A program made the translations under genes and the position numbers. Positions 7,015 through 13,659 of a DNA stretch of 13,659 bases are shown in pieces. The stretch's first letter is position 1. Each line of letters begins with the position of its first letter. A model generated the notes under the pieces. It ran no database searches, was not told where the DNA came from, and was given only the letters and a program-made list of their open reading frames with translations. The stretch is from Clostridia bacterium. Lineage in GTDB: Bacteria; Bacillota; Clostridia; Oscillospirales; CAG-272. The DNA lies in assembly GCA_017504335.1 (NCBI GenBank), contig JAFVRI010000241.1, positions 1-13,659 of the forward strand, read 5' to 3'.

Positions 7015-8088
7015 ATGGACTTTTCTGAAGATTTGGATTTTGAAAACCGAATAATGACCACCTCCTATACTCGTGATGATACCGCAACCGAGCCTTCCCT
7101 TCGCCCCAAGACCTTGGAGGATTATATCGGTCAGGAAAAAGCGAAGGAAAATTTAAAGATCTATATTGAAGCGGCAAAGATCCGCGGCGAAAGTCTGGAT
7201 CACGTGCTTCTTTATGGCCCTCCCGGTTTGGGAAAAACCACCCTTTCCAATATTATTGCTGCCGAAATGGGCGTGAATATCCGTGTCACATCGGGACCTG
7301 CTATTGAAAAGCAAGGTGACCTTGCTGCGCTTTTGACCAATCTTTCTGAGGGGGATGTACTTTTCATCGATGAAATTCACCGTCTTTCCCGTTCGGTTGA
7401 GGAAATCCTCTATCCCGCTATGGAGGATAACGCATTGGACATCATCATCGGAAAAGGTCCCGCTGCCAGAAGCATTCGGATTGACCTTCCCCGCTTTACT
7501 CTGATTGGTGCAACCACCAGAGCAGGACAGCTGACTACCCCTTTGCGTGATCGCTTTGGTGTGATGCTGAAGCTTGAGCTGTATACACCCGAGGAATTAA
7601 CCACCATTGTCATTCGAAGTGCGGGAATCCTTGGCTTTGCAATTACCGATGACGGTGCCTACGAAATTGCATCACGTTCCCGCGGTACCCCTCGAATTGC
7701 TAACCGCCTTTTGAAACGTGTACGCGATTTTGCACAGGTAAACGGAAACGACCGTATTGACAGTAAGATCGCCAACATTGCCCTGCAACGCTTGGAAATC
7801 GACCATCTTGGACTGGATAATACCGACCGAAAAATGCTGGAGACCATTATCAAGTTCTATGATGGAGGACCTGTCGGACTGGAAACCCTTGCCGCTACTG
7901 TGGGCGAGGAGGCAATTACCCTCGAGGATGTTTATGAACCCTATCTGTTGCAGATCGGATTTTTGAGCCGTACTCCTCGCGGTCGATGCGTGACCCGATT
8001 GGCATACGAGCATTTGGGACTTCGTTATGAGCCGCAGACCACCGCAAAAGCTTCGGATCAAATTCGTTTGTTTGATTTTGAAGAATAA
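7015..8088 (+). CDS. ruvB: Holliday junction branch-migration ATPase RuvB
   Basis: Hexameric AAA+ motor that pumps DNA through the RuvA-bound junction. The 357-residue product carries Walker A GPPGLGKTT (68-76), Walker B LFIDE (116-120), sensor 1 GATTRAGQ (165-172), the RDRF arginine-finger region (178-181), sensor 2 GTPR (224-227), and a C-terminal winged helix ending in GFLSRTPRGR (315-324). The N-terminal segment of about 25 residues before SLRPKTLEDYIGQ is acidic and slightly long for the family. AAGGAGG (6998-7004) lies 10 bases before the ATG. A closer ATG at 7008 is out of frame and stops after six codons. It is the last gene of the operon and is followed at once by a hairpin terminator. 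Confidence 0.97.
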   Translation: MDFSEDLDFENRIMTTSYTRDDTATEPSLRPKTLEDYIGQEKAKENLKIYIEAAKIRGESLDHVLLYGPPGLGKTTLSNIIAAEMGVNIRVTSGPAIEKQGDLAALLTNLSEGDVLFIDEIHRLSRSVEEILYPAMEDNALDIIIGKGPAARSIRIDLPRFTLIGATTRAGQLTTPLRDRFGVMLKLELYTPEELTTIVIRSAGILGFAITDDGAYEIASRSRGTPRIANRLLKRVRDFAQVNGNDRIDSKIANIALQRLEIDHLGLDNTDRKMLETIIKFYDGGPVGLETLAATVGEEAITLEDVYEPYLLQIGFLSRTPRGRCVTRLAYEHLGLRYEPQTTAKASDQIRLFDFEE

Positions 8089-8089
8089 A

Positions 8090-8121
8090 AAAAGCTCTGT
8101 CGCAACTGCGACAGAGCTTTT
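8090..8121. terminator. Bidirectional rho-independent terminator between ruvB and the ABC-transporter operon
   Basis: A perfect 14-bp stem (AAAAGCTCTGTCGC paired with GCGACAGAGCTTTT) closes a 4-base loop, AACT. On the minus strand it is followed by a run of seven T, making a strong terminator for the transporter operon ending at 8125. On the plus strand it is followed by four T, GG and three T, so it should also stop ruvB transcripts, a little less strongly. Confidence 0.92.
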
Positions 8122-8124
8122 GGT

Positions 8125-9039
8125 TTAAAGAACACTTTTCAGGAATTGCTGTAATCTGGGATGCTGAGGATTTTCGAAAAAATCATGAGGAGCGGCTTCC
8201 TCTGCAATCACACCGTCATACATAAAGAGGATACGGTCTGCAACCTCACGGGCAAAGCCCATTTCGTGGGTTACCACAACCATGGTCATACCTTCTGCGG
8301 CCAACTCTTTCATAAGATCCAATACCTCTCCTACCATCTCGGGGTCAAGAGCGGAAGTCGGCTCGTCAAACAGCATCACCTCGGGATTCATCGCCAGCGC
8401 ACGCGCAATCGCTACACGCTGCTTCTGACCGCCGGACAGCTTCGAGGGATATTCATCCCGCTTATCGGCAAGACCGATTCGATCCAAAAGCTGAAGAGCT
8501 TTCTTTTTGGCTTCTTCCTTGGTCATCAGCTTTAATTGAACGGGAGCAAGCATGAGGTTTTGAAGTACTGTCAGATTGTTAAAGAGATTAAAGTGCTGGA
8601 ATACCATACCCATTTTCTGACGGGCAAGATTAATGTCAATACGGTATTGTGCTTCAACCTTTTTTAATTCCTTCTTATATGCGCTTCCTTCTCTTTTGCG
8701 AAGAAGGTCCTTCTGTTTGATTTCCTGAATCAATTCTTCTTTGGTGGCGGACGCATTTTCCTGTACCATCTTCTGATACGTACGGGATGCCTCGATTACA
8801 TCAAAATGCAAATACGGGTCCGCAGGAGTAAGGAGCTGATCTCCAACCCAAATTTCACCGTAAGTAGGCTCCTCCAAAAGGTTCATGCAACGAAGTAACG
8901 TACTTTTTCCGCTTCCCGAAGGACCAATGATAACAACTCGTTCTCCCTTTTGAATTTCACAGCTTACACCGGTAAGAACCTTGATTTCATTTTTCTTTCC
9001 AAAGTACTTATATACATTCTTAACGCTTATCACTTGCAC
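8125..9039 (-). CDS. Polar amino-acid ABC transporter ATPase, GlnQ-like, with a long internal insertion
   Basis: ATP-hydrolysing subunit of an amino-acid importer, acting at the inner membrane face with the permease encoded just upstream. Motifs: Walker A GPSGSGKST (39-47), Q-loop Q148 (MVFQHFNLFNNLTV, as in GlnQ/HisP), LSGGQ (201-205), Walker B VMLFDEP (221-227) and switch His258. At 304 residues it is about 60 longer than typical GlnQ proteins. The excess lies at about 75-138 between Walker A and the Q-loop and is charged and helix-prone. The start is a GTG at 9039 with AAGGAGG 4 bases away inside the permease gene; a second in-frame GTG at 9033 has a 10-base spacing and may be used instead. 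It overlaps the permease by 20 bases. The exact amino acid carried is unknown. Confidence 0.93.
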   Translation of the reverse strand: MQVISVKNVYKYFGKKNEIKVLTGVSCEIQKGERVVIIGPSGSGKSTLLRCMNLLEEPTYGEIWVGDQLLTPADPYLHFDVIEASRTYQKMVQENASATKEELIQEIKQKDLLRKREGSAYKKELKKVEAQYRIDINLARQKMGMVFQHFNLFNNLTVLQNLMLAPVQLKLMTKEEAKKKALQLLDRIGLADKRDEYPSKLSGGQKQRVAIARALAMNPEVMLFDEPTSALDPEMVGEVLDLMKELAAEGMTMVVVTHEMGFAREVADRILFMYDGVIAEEAAPHDFFENPQHPRLQQFLKSVL

Positions 9040-9715
9040 GCAACCTCCTTTCGACGAGCTTGATTATTCCGGTTACCACAAGCACCAGTACAAGGTAAAC
9101 GAGCGCCAATACAATATAAGGAATCATATACTCGTATGTACTGTTTGCAATATTTTGGAATGCTTTGGTAATATCCACAACAGCGATAAAGCTGACTACG
9201 GAGGTTTCCTTTAACAAGGCAATAAATTCATTTCCCAAAGTGGGAATCACGTTTTTAATTGCCTGAGGTAAAACAATCTTTACCATCGTTTGGAAATAGT
9301 TCAAGCCAAGGGCGCGTCCTGCTTCTGTTTGTCCGATATCAATGGAGAGAATTCCTCCTCGAATAATTTCGGATACATACGCGGCAGAATTCAATCCAAA
9401 CGCAAGCGTTGCCTCAGCAACCGAGGGAATATCAATACCGATTGCGGGAAAAATAACAAAGTGGATCAACAAAAGCTGAACCACCATAGGCGTTCCGCGA
9501 AAAATTGCTACATAGACGTCAACGAATCGGGAAAGGATTTTAGAAACCAAAGACTTCTGAGGAAGAATCTTGCAAGTTGCAAAAATGCATCCCAAAACTA
9601 AACCTACCAAAAGTCCAAACACCGCTATTAAAGCGGTGTTTGTAAGACCGGTCAGAACATTTTTATAACCTTCCAGTTCGATGATCTGTCTATAAAAAAT
9701 TTGAAATGCGTTCAT
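9020..9715 (-). CDS. Polar amino-acid ABC transporter permease (HisM/GlnP family)
   Basis: Membrane channel subunit of the importer, probably a homodimer since only one permease gene is present. The 231-residue product shows about five hydrophobic segments: 25-48, 66-92, 98-116, a segment near 155-185, and 198-220. The conserved FRGTPM motif lies at 72-77, and the EAA loop that docks the ATPase at 131-150 (EAGRALGLNYFQTMVKIVLP). Its ATG shares one base with the TAA of the binding-protein gene (TAATG) and no good independent ribosome-binding site precedes it, so translation is probably coupled. Its end overlaps the ATPase gene and contains that gene's ribosome-binding site. Confidence 0.95.
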   Translation of the reverse strand: MNAFQIFYRQIIELEGYKNVLTGLTNTALIAVFGLLVGLVLGCIFATCKILPQKSLVSKILSRFVDVYVAIFRGTPMVVQLLLIHFVIFPAIGIDIPSVAEATLAFGLNSAAYVSEIIRGGILSIDIGQTEAGRALGLNYFQTMVKIVLPQAIKNVIPTLGNEFIALLKETSVVSFIAVVDITKAFQNIANSTYEYMIPYIVLALVYLVLVLVVTGIIKLVERRLRASDKR

Positions 9716-10581
9716 TACTTATTGGTGCTTTCCGCAATCATGATTGCAGGCTGCTTATCCAGAATAACGGCATCTACCTTCTCGTTTGCCAGATCCAATA
9801 CAGCAAGTGCGCCGGTGGTATATCCGTTGGTGGTCAGATTCTTAAAGCCATCATAGCCAAAGTCCTCATCACCTGCAGAGAACATATAACCCGTGGTTCC
9901 GTTCTGGGTACCAACCTTGAATTCCTTGCTCTGCTCGCCGAGCTTTGCGATCACATCATCAGCGCTCTTGCAGGAAGCAAATACTTCATCGTTCTCGCGA
10001 ACGATCAGAACCTGTGCGGAGGTATAGTACTCGGTGGTAAAGTCGATGCTCTCCAATCTCTTGGCATTGACAGTCATACCTGCCATACCGATATCGGATT
10101 CGCCATTCTTAACAGAGGAAATAATGGAATCAAATTCCATGTCATTGATATAAAGGGTCTTGCCAAGCTTCTCAGCCAGCAGGGATGCAATCTTCATATC
10201 AACACCGGTCAACTTGTTTCCATTGTAATACTCGAAGGGCGGGAAATATGCATTGGTTGCAACAACCAGGTAGTTATCTCTGTCAGCACCGGTAGGTACA
10301 GCAGAAACAGGGTTTGCATACTCAAAGGTAGCGCTTCCGTCAAAGAAGGAGTTGATGATCTTGTCCAGCTCACCGTTTGCCTTCAGATCTGCCAAAAGCT
10401 CATTTGCGGCAGCCTTCAGGGTGGGGTTGTTCTTTGCTACTGCAAATGCGTAGCTCTCTGCGGTCAACTCATACTCTGTGAAGACCTTAACCTTGTTCTT
10501 GTCCTTTCCGCAGGATGCCATGGTTGCAACAACACCAAACAACATGATCACTGCCAAAAGAATTGCTAAAATCTTTTTCAT
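9715..10581 (-). CDS. Amino-acid-binding lipoprotein (SBP family 3) with circularly permuted domain order
   Basis: Extracytoplasmic binding protein that delivers a polar amino acid to the adjacent permease. The 288-residue product has a signal peptide with lipobox MASC, so Cys24 is the likely lipid anchor. The usual N-terminal part of the family appears late, at about 104-145 (LVVATNAYFPPFEYY, then LTGVDMKIASLLAEKLGK). It is followed by the ligand-contact region AGMT 167-170 with R175, GTQNGTTG 224-231, and VDAVILD 269-275 whose Asp is the likely amino-group ligand. The protein ends there. The usual C-terminal segment lies at 31-82 instead (YELTAESYAFAV, LLADLKANGELDKIINSFF), joined by a linker at 83-102. 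The start at 10581 has GGAGG 8 bases upstream; the in-frame ATG at 10620 sits at the predicted transcription start. Confidence 0.93.
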   Translation of the reverse strand: MKKILAILLAVIMLFGVVATMASCGKDKNKVKVFTEYELTAESYAFAVAKNNPTLKAAANELLADLKANGELDKIINSFFDGSATFEYANPVSAVPTGADRDNYLVVATNAYFPPFEYYNGNKLTGVDMKIASLLAEKLGKTLYINDMEFDSIISSVKNGESDIGMAGMTVNAKRLESIDFTTEYYTSAQVLIVRENDEVFASCKSADDVIAKLGEQSKEFKVGTQNGTTGYMFSAGDEDFGYDGFKNLTTNGYTTGALAVLDLANEKVDAVILDKQPAIMIAESTNK

Positions 10582-10625
10582 TTTACTTTCCTCCAAATGA
10601 AAATTATAATTTTGATACATTGGAT

Positions 10626-10654
10626 ATTATATCTTATAAATATGCAAATGTCAA
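10626..10654 (-). promoter_or_regulatory. Perfect consensus sigma-A promoter of the amino-acid transporter operon
   Basis: On the minus strand, TTGACA (10649-10654) and TATAAT (10626-10631) are separated by exactly 17 bases. Both hexamers match consensus fully. The predicted start is near 10619, leaving a leader of about 38 bases before the ATG at 10581. The promoter lies 30 bases past the uvrA stop. No clear operator overlaps it, so the operon may be strongly expressed or controlled elsewhere. Confidence 0.9.
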
Positions 10655-10683
10655 TATATAAAAGAAAAATTCCTACAAAAAGA

Positions 10684-13533
10684 TTAGCTTTTTTCCATAT
10701 TGGAATGCATATTCATAATTTTATGCAAATAAATGCCCGTATATGATCCGGAAATTTGCGAAATCTCTTCCGGAGTTCCGGTGGCAACGATCGTTCCGCC
10801 TTGGTCACCGCCCTCTGGGCCGAGGTCAATAATATAATCAGCGGTCTTAATTACATCCAAATTATGCTCGATTACAACAAGAGAATTTCCGGCATCGCAA
10901 AGACGCTGCAATACCTGAATCAGCTTTGCTACATCATCGGTATGCAAGCCGGTGGTGGGTTCATCCAAAATATACATGGTCTTTCCTGTTCCCCGTCTTG
11001 CAAGCTCAGTAGCCAACTTGACACGTTGTGCTTCTCCACCCGAAAGTGTGGTCGAGGATTGTCCGATTTTGATATAACTCAATCCCACATCATAAAGGGT
11101 TTTCAATTTATTTTTGATTCGTGGGATCCCGTCGAAAAACAGGAGTGCCTCCTCCACCGTCATATCCAACACATCGGCAATAGTTTTTCCTTTGTATTTC
11201 ACCTCTAAGGTATCGCGGTTGTAGCGCTTGCCGCGACACACATCACAGGTAACATACACATCAGGAAGGAAATGCATTTCAATCTTTTTGAGTCCGTCAC
11301 CCTCACAGGCTTCACATCTTCCGCCACGAACATTGAAGGAAAAGCGTCCGGACTTATAACCTTTGGCCTTTGCATCCTGTGTTTGCGCAAAGAGATCGCG
11401 TATATCGGTAAACAGTCCCGTATAGGTAGCGGGATTGGATCTTGGTGTTCTTCCGATAGGACTTTGGTCAATATCAATGACCTTATCCAAATGCTCAATT
11501 CCCTGAATTTCTTTACATTTTCCGCGAGAACGGATGGCTCCGTTCAATTCCCTTGCAAGGGTTGGGTTGATGATTCCGTTAACCAAAGAAGATTTTCCGG
11601 AACCGGAGACACCGGTAACGCATACAAAACAGCCTAAGGGAATATGGACATCGATTCCCTTCAGATTATGCTCTGTTGCACCGATAACCGAAAGCATATT
11701 TCCATTTCCCCTTCGTCTTTGCTCGGGAATCGGGATGAATTTGCGACGTGACAAGTAGGCTCCCGTAATGGATTTTGGATTGCTCATTACTACTTTAGGG
11801 GTTCCTTCGGCAATGATCTCGCCTCCATGAATGCCTGCACCGGGACCGATATCGATCAGGTAATCCGATTCCATCATGGTTTCCTCGTCATGCTCAACCA
11901 CAATGACGGTATTACCCAGATCTCTCAATTTTTTCAGCGTTTCGATCAGCTTGGAATTGTCTCTTTGATGCAAACCGATACTGGGCTCATCCAAGATATA
12001 CAAAACACCGACCAATGCAGATCCGATTTGCGTTGCAAGACGGATTCGTTGCGCTTCTCCACCGGATAGAGATCCAGCTTTTCTGGAAAGGGTCAGGTAC
12101 TCCAATCCAACACTGGACAAGAATCCAAGTCTGCCGCGAATCTCTTTCAGGATTTCCTTGGCAATTTGTTTTTCCATGCCGTCCAGATGCAACTGCTCGA
12201 CAAACTCCAAGGAATCGGAAACTGACATCCGACAGAAATCGTCAATGTTGATTTTTCCTACTGTTACGGACAGTGAATTAGGACAGAGACGTTTTCCGTT
12301 ACAAACGGGACACGGCGCCTCTTCAATGAATTGATCGTAATAATCATCATTGCCAGATTGTGCGATTCTCGCCTCGATCATTTTAATCAATCCCTCGAAT
12401 CGAGTCTTTTGACGATGAGACTCTCCACCAAACCAACGCTCCACATCATAAAGCTCATGGTCAGATCCGTAGAGAAGCACATGATAAGCCTCTTTGGAAA
12501 ATTGAGATACCGGGGTTTCCAAATCAAATCCAAACCGTTCACCTACTGCAGAAAACAAAGGGCCGTTCCAGCTCTTTTCTTCCAAGGTTTTAAATCCGTT
12601 AACAGCAATTGCGCCTTGGCTGAGGCTGAGACGGTCATCGGGGATCAAACGGTCCACCGCAATTCTTCTCATCTCACCAAGTCCCGAGCAATGCGGACAT
12701 GCTCCCGCAGGATTATTAAAGGAAAACATTCTGGGCTCCAATTCGCCAAAGGATATGTTGTGCTCCTCACAGGCATAGCTTTGAGAAAATTCCATTTCCT
12801 TCGGCTCTCCACTTCTCGGAACCGTAGCAATAATCAAATGACCGTCCGCCAAACGAAGCGCATTTTCCACCGAATCCGACAATCTCGCTCTCAAATCCTC
12901 TTTCATAATCAGACGATCAACGACCACATCGATGTTATGCTTTTTGTTTTTATCAAGCTTAATTTCCTCGGAAATATCGTAAAGGCTTCCGTTTACACGC
13001 ACTCTGACGTATCCGCTCTTTTTGGCATTTTGAAACACCTTTTCGTGCATTCCCTTTTGCGCACGCACAACAGGCGCAAGAACCATAAAGCGTTCCCCTA
13101 TCGGGAACTCCATGATCTTATCAATGATCACATCGGTTGTTTGACGTCGGATTTCCTTTCCGCATATGGGACAGTGAGGAATTCCGATTCTCGCATACAA
13201 AAGTCGAAGATAGTCATAGATCTCGGTAACTGTTCCAACGGTAGACCTAGGATTTTTGGAGGTGGTTTTTTGGTCGATGGCAATCGCGGGGGAAAGTCCC
13301 TCGATCAGATCCACATCGGGTTTATCCATCTGCCCCAAGAATTGTCTTGCATAGGAGGACAGCGATTCCACAAAGCGGCGATGTCCTTCCGCATAAAGTG
13401 TATCAAAAGCCAGAGAAGATTTTCCCGATCCGGAAAGTCCTGTCAAAATGACCAGCTTGTCTCTTGGAATTTCGATGTTGATATTTTTTAGATTATTGAC
13501 ACGCGCACCGCGTATCACAATTGATTTTGCCAT
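10684..13533 (-). CDS. uvrA: Excinuclease ABC subunit A (UvrA)
   Basis: Damage-sensing ATPase of nucleotide excision repair; its dimer loads UvrB onto damaged DNA. The 949-residue product is full length, with two ABC halves. The first has Walker A GLSGSGKS (32-39), signature LSGGEAQR (489-496) and Walker B ILDEP (513-517). The second has Walker A GVSGSGKS (641-648), LSGGEAQR (830-837) and ILDEP (855-859). Zinc-binding clusters are visible at C255/H258/C279/C282 and C740/C743/C763/C766, with further CPIC (121-124) and CPVC (408-411) pairs. The frame is open to 13626, but the start at 13533 (MAKSIVIRGARVNN) matches the family, has AAAGGA 8 bases upstream and avoids overlap with uvrB, which ends 16 bases before it. 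The order uvrB-uvrA is the common operon arrangement. Confidence 0.97.
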   Translation of the reverse strand: MAKSIVIRGARVNNLKNINIEIPRDKLVILTGLSGSGKSSLAFDTLYAEGHRRFVESLSSYARQFLGQMDKPDVDLIEGLSPAIAIDQKTTSKNPRSTVGTVTEIYDYLRLLYARIGIPHCPICGKEIRRQTTDVIIDKIMEFPIGERFMVLAPVVRAQKGMHEKVFQNAKKSGYVRVRVNGSLYDISEEIKLDKNKKHNIDVVVDRLIMKEDLRARLSDSVENALRLADGHLIIATVPRSGEPKEMEFSQSYACEEHNISFGELEPRMFSFNNPAGACPHCSGLGEMRRIAVDRLIPDDRLSLSQGAIAVNGFKTLEEKSWNGPLFSAVGERFGFDLETPVSQFSKEAYHVLLYGSDHELYDVERWFGGESHRQKTRFEGLIKMIEARIAQSGNDDYYDQFIEEAPCPVCNGKRLCPNSLSVTVGKINIDDFCRMSVSDSLEFVEQLHLDGMEKQIAKEILKEIRGRLGFLSSVGLEYLTLSRKAGSLSGGEAQRIRLATQIGSALVGVLYILDEPSIGLHQRDNSKLIETLKKLRDLGNTVIVVEHDEETMMESDYLIDIGPGAGIHGGEIIAEGTPKVVMSNPKSITGAYLSRRKFIPIPEQRRRGNGNMLSVIGATEHNLKGIDVHIPLGCFVCVTGVSGSGKSSLVNGIINPTLARELNGAIRSRGKCKEIQGIEHLDKVIDIDQSPIGRTPRSNPATYTGLFTDIRDLFAQTQDAKAKGYKSGRFSFNVRGGRCEACEGDGLKKIEMHFLPDVYVTCDVCRGKRYNRDTLEVKYKGKTIADVLDMTVEEALLFFDGIPRIKNKLKTLYDVGLSYIKIGQSSTTLSGGEAQRVKLATELARRGTGKTMYILDEPTTGLHTDDVAKLIQVLQRLCDAGNSLVVIEHNLDVIKTADYIIDLGPEGGDQGGTIVATGTPEEISQISGSYTGIYLHKIMNMHSNMEKS

Positions 13534-13549
13534 AAAAATCTTCCTTTGT

Positions 13550-13659
13550 TTATTTTCCTTTGCGCAACTCCGCAATCTTATCTCGGATCCATGCTGCCTG
13601 CTCAAATTCAAGATTCTTCGCAGCAAGCTTCATCTGCTTGGTAAGATCCTCAATCATGG
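13550..13659 (-). CDS. uvrB: Excinuclease ABC subunit B (UvrB), C-terminal end only
   Basis: The last 36 codons or so of uvrB run in from the right edge. The visible sequence is a UVR motif, the helical hairpin at the end of UvrB that binds UvrC: LTKQMKLAAKNLEFEQAA, then WIRDKIAELRKGK and a TAA at 13550-13552. Its place directly upstream of uvrA and the match to the UVR consensus make UvrB the clear choice. A stand-alone UVR-motif protein is excluded only by context, since the rest of the gene is outside the window. Confidence 0.88.
   Translation of the reverse strand, partial: MIEDLTKQMKLAAKNLEFEQAAWIRDKIAELRKGK

Noticed and set aside
7008..7028. Six-codon open frame (ATG at 7008) overlapping the ruvB start as a regulatory upstream peptide
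   Set aside because: The ATG is only 3 bases from the GGAGG, too close for good initiation, and the peptide has no notable content.
9706..10569. Open frame of 287 codons on the plus strand opposite the binding-protein gene
   Set aside because: The translation is Cys/Gly/Ile-rich with no family resemblance and mirrors the codons of the well-supported binding protein. It is an antisense artefact.
10665..10695. AAAAAG...CTTTTT pairing just after the uvrA stop as a terminator
   Set aside because: The stem has a single G-C pair among A-T pairs and no T-tract of its own apart from the stem. It is too weak to call.
12331..13491. Long open frame (386 codons) on the plus strand
   Set aside because: It lies wholly antisense to uvrA, whose motifs are complete. 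The product has no recognisable domain and no good ribosome-binding site, so it is a shadow of the uvrA codon pattern.
13534..13626. Longer N-terminus for UvrA starting at 13626
   Set aside because: It would overlap the uvrB UVR-motif coding region in another frame. The start at 13533 matches the family.
1..13659. CRISPR arrays, tRNA or rRNA genes, insertion sequences, riboswitches
   Set aside because: No regularly spaced repeats, no transposase motifs, no RNA-gene signatures, and no leader long enough to hold a riboswitch were seen. The gaps between genes are all under 160 bases.

Overview
The window looks like chromosomal DNA of a Gram-positive, low-to-moderate-GC Clostridia-type Firmicute, possibly an uncultured gut or rumen lineage. 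The evidence is strong GGAGG ribosome-binding sites, near-consensus sigma-A promoters, AT-rich intergenic gaps, a DUF951 (YyzM-like) protein, a YfhO-type membrane protein, ECF-transporter ATPases and a lipoprotein amino-acid binding protein. The species cannot be fixed from the sequence. No rRNA, tRNA, CRISPR, insertion sequence or phage gene was seen, and coding density is very high.

Layout. (1) Positions 1-3089, minus strand: ruvC, a class I SAM-dependent methyltransferase, ecfA1 and ecfA2 (the last cut by the left edge). They are 10-15 bases apart and form one apparent operon read right to left from a promoter at about 3118-3146. (2) Positions 3090-3242: a divergent promoter region with two back-to-back sigma-A promoters and a 9-bp inverted repeat. 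(3) Positions 3243-8088, plus strand: a DUF951 gene, a large YfhO-like membrane protein, ruvA and ruvB. (4) A perfect 14-bp hairpin at 8090-8121 separates convergent ruvB and the next operon. (5) Positions 8125-10581, minus strand: a polar amino-acid ABC importer (binding protein, permease, ATPase) read from a perfect consensus promoter at 10626-10654. (6) Positions 10684-13659, minus strand: uvrA and the 3' end of uvrB.

Functionally, two DNA-repair modules frame the window. RuvA, RuvB and RuvC process Holliday junctions, and UvrB and UvrA start nucleotide excision repair. Between and beside them lie two transport modules: ECF vitamin/metal uptake ATPases and an amino-acid importer. The three Ruv proteins are made from two divergent operons that share one control region.

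The most unusual object is the amino-acid importer. Its binding protein reads as a circular permutant of the usual family 3 solute-binding fold: the segment that normally ends the protein lies directly after the lipidated cysteine, and the protein stops where the second lobe normally crosses back to the first. The partner ATPase carries about 55-60 extra residues between Walker A and the Q-loop. These two deviations in one operon are the best candidates for something little described.
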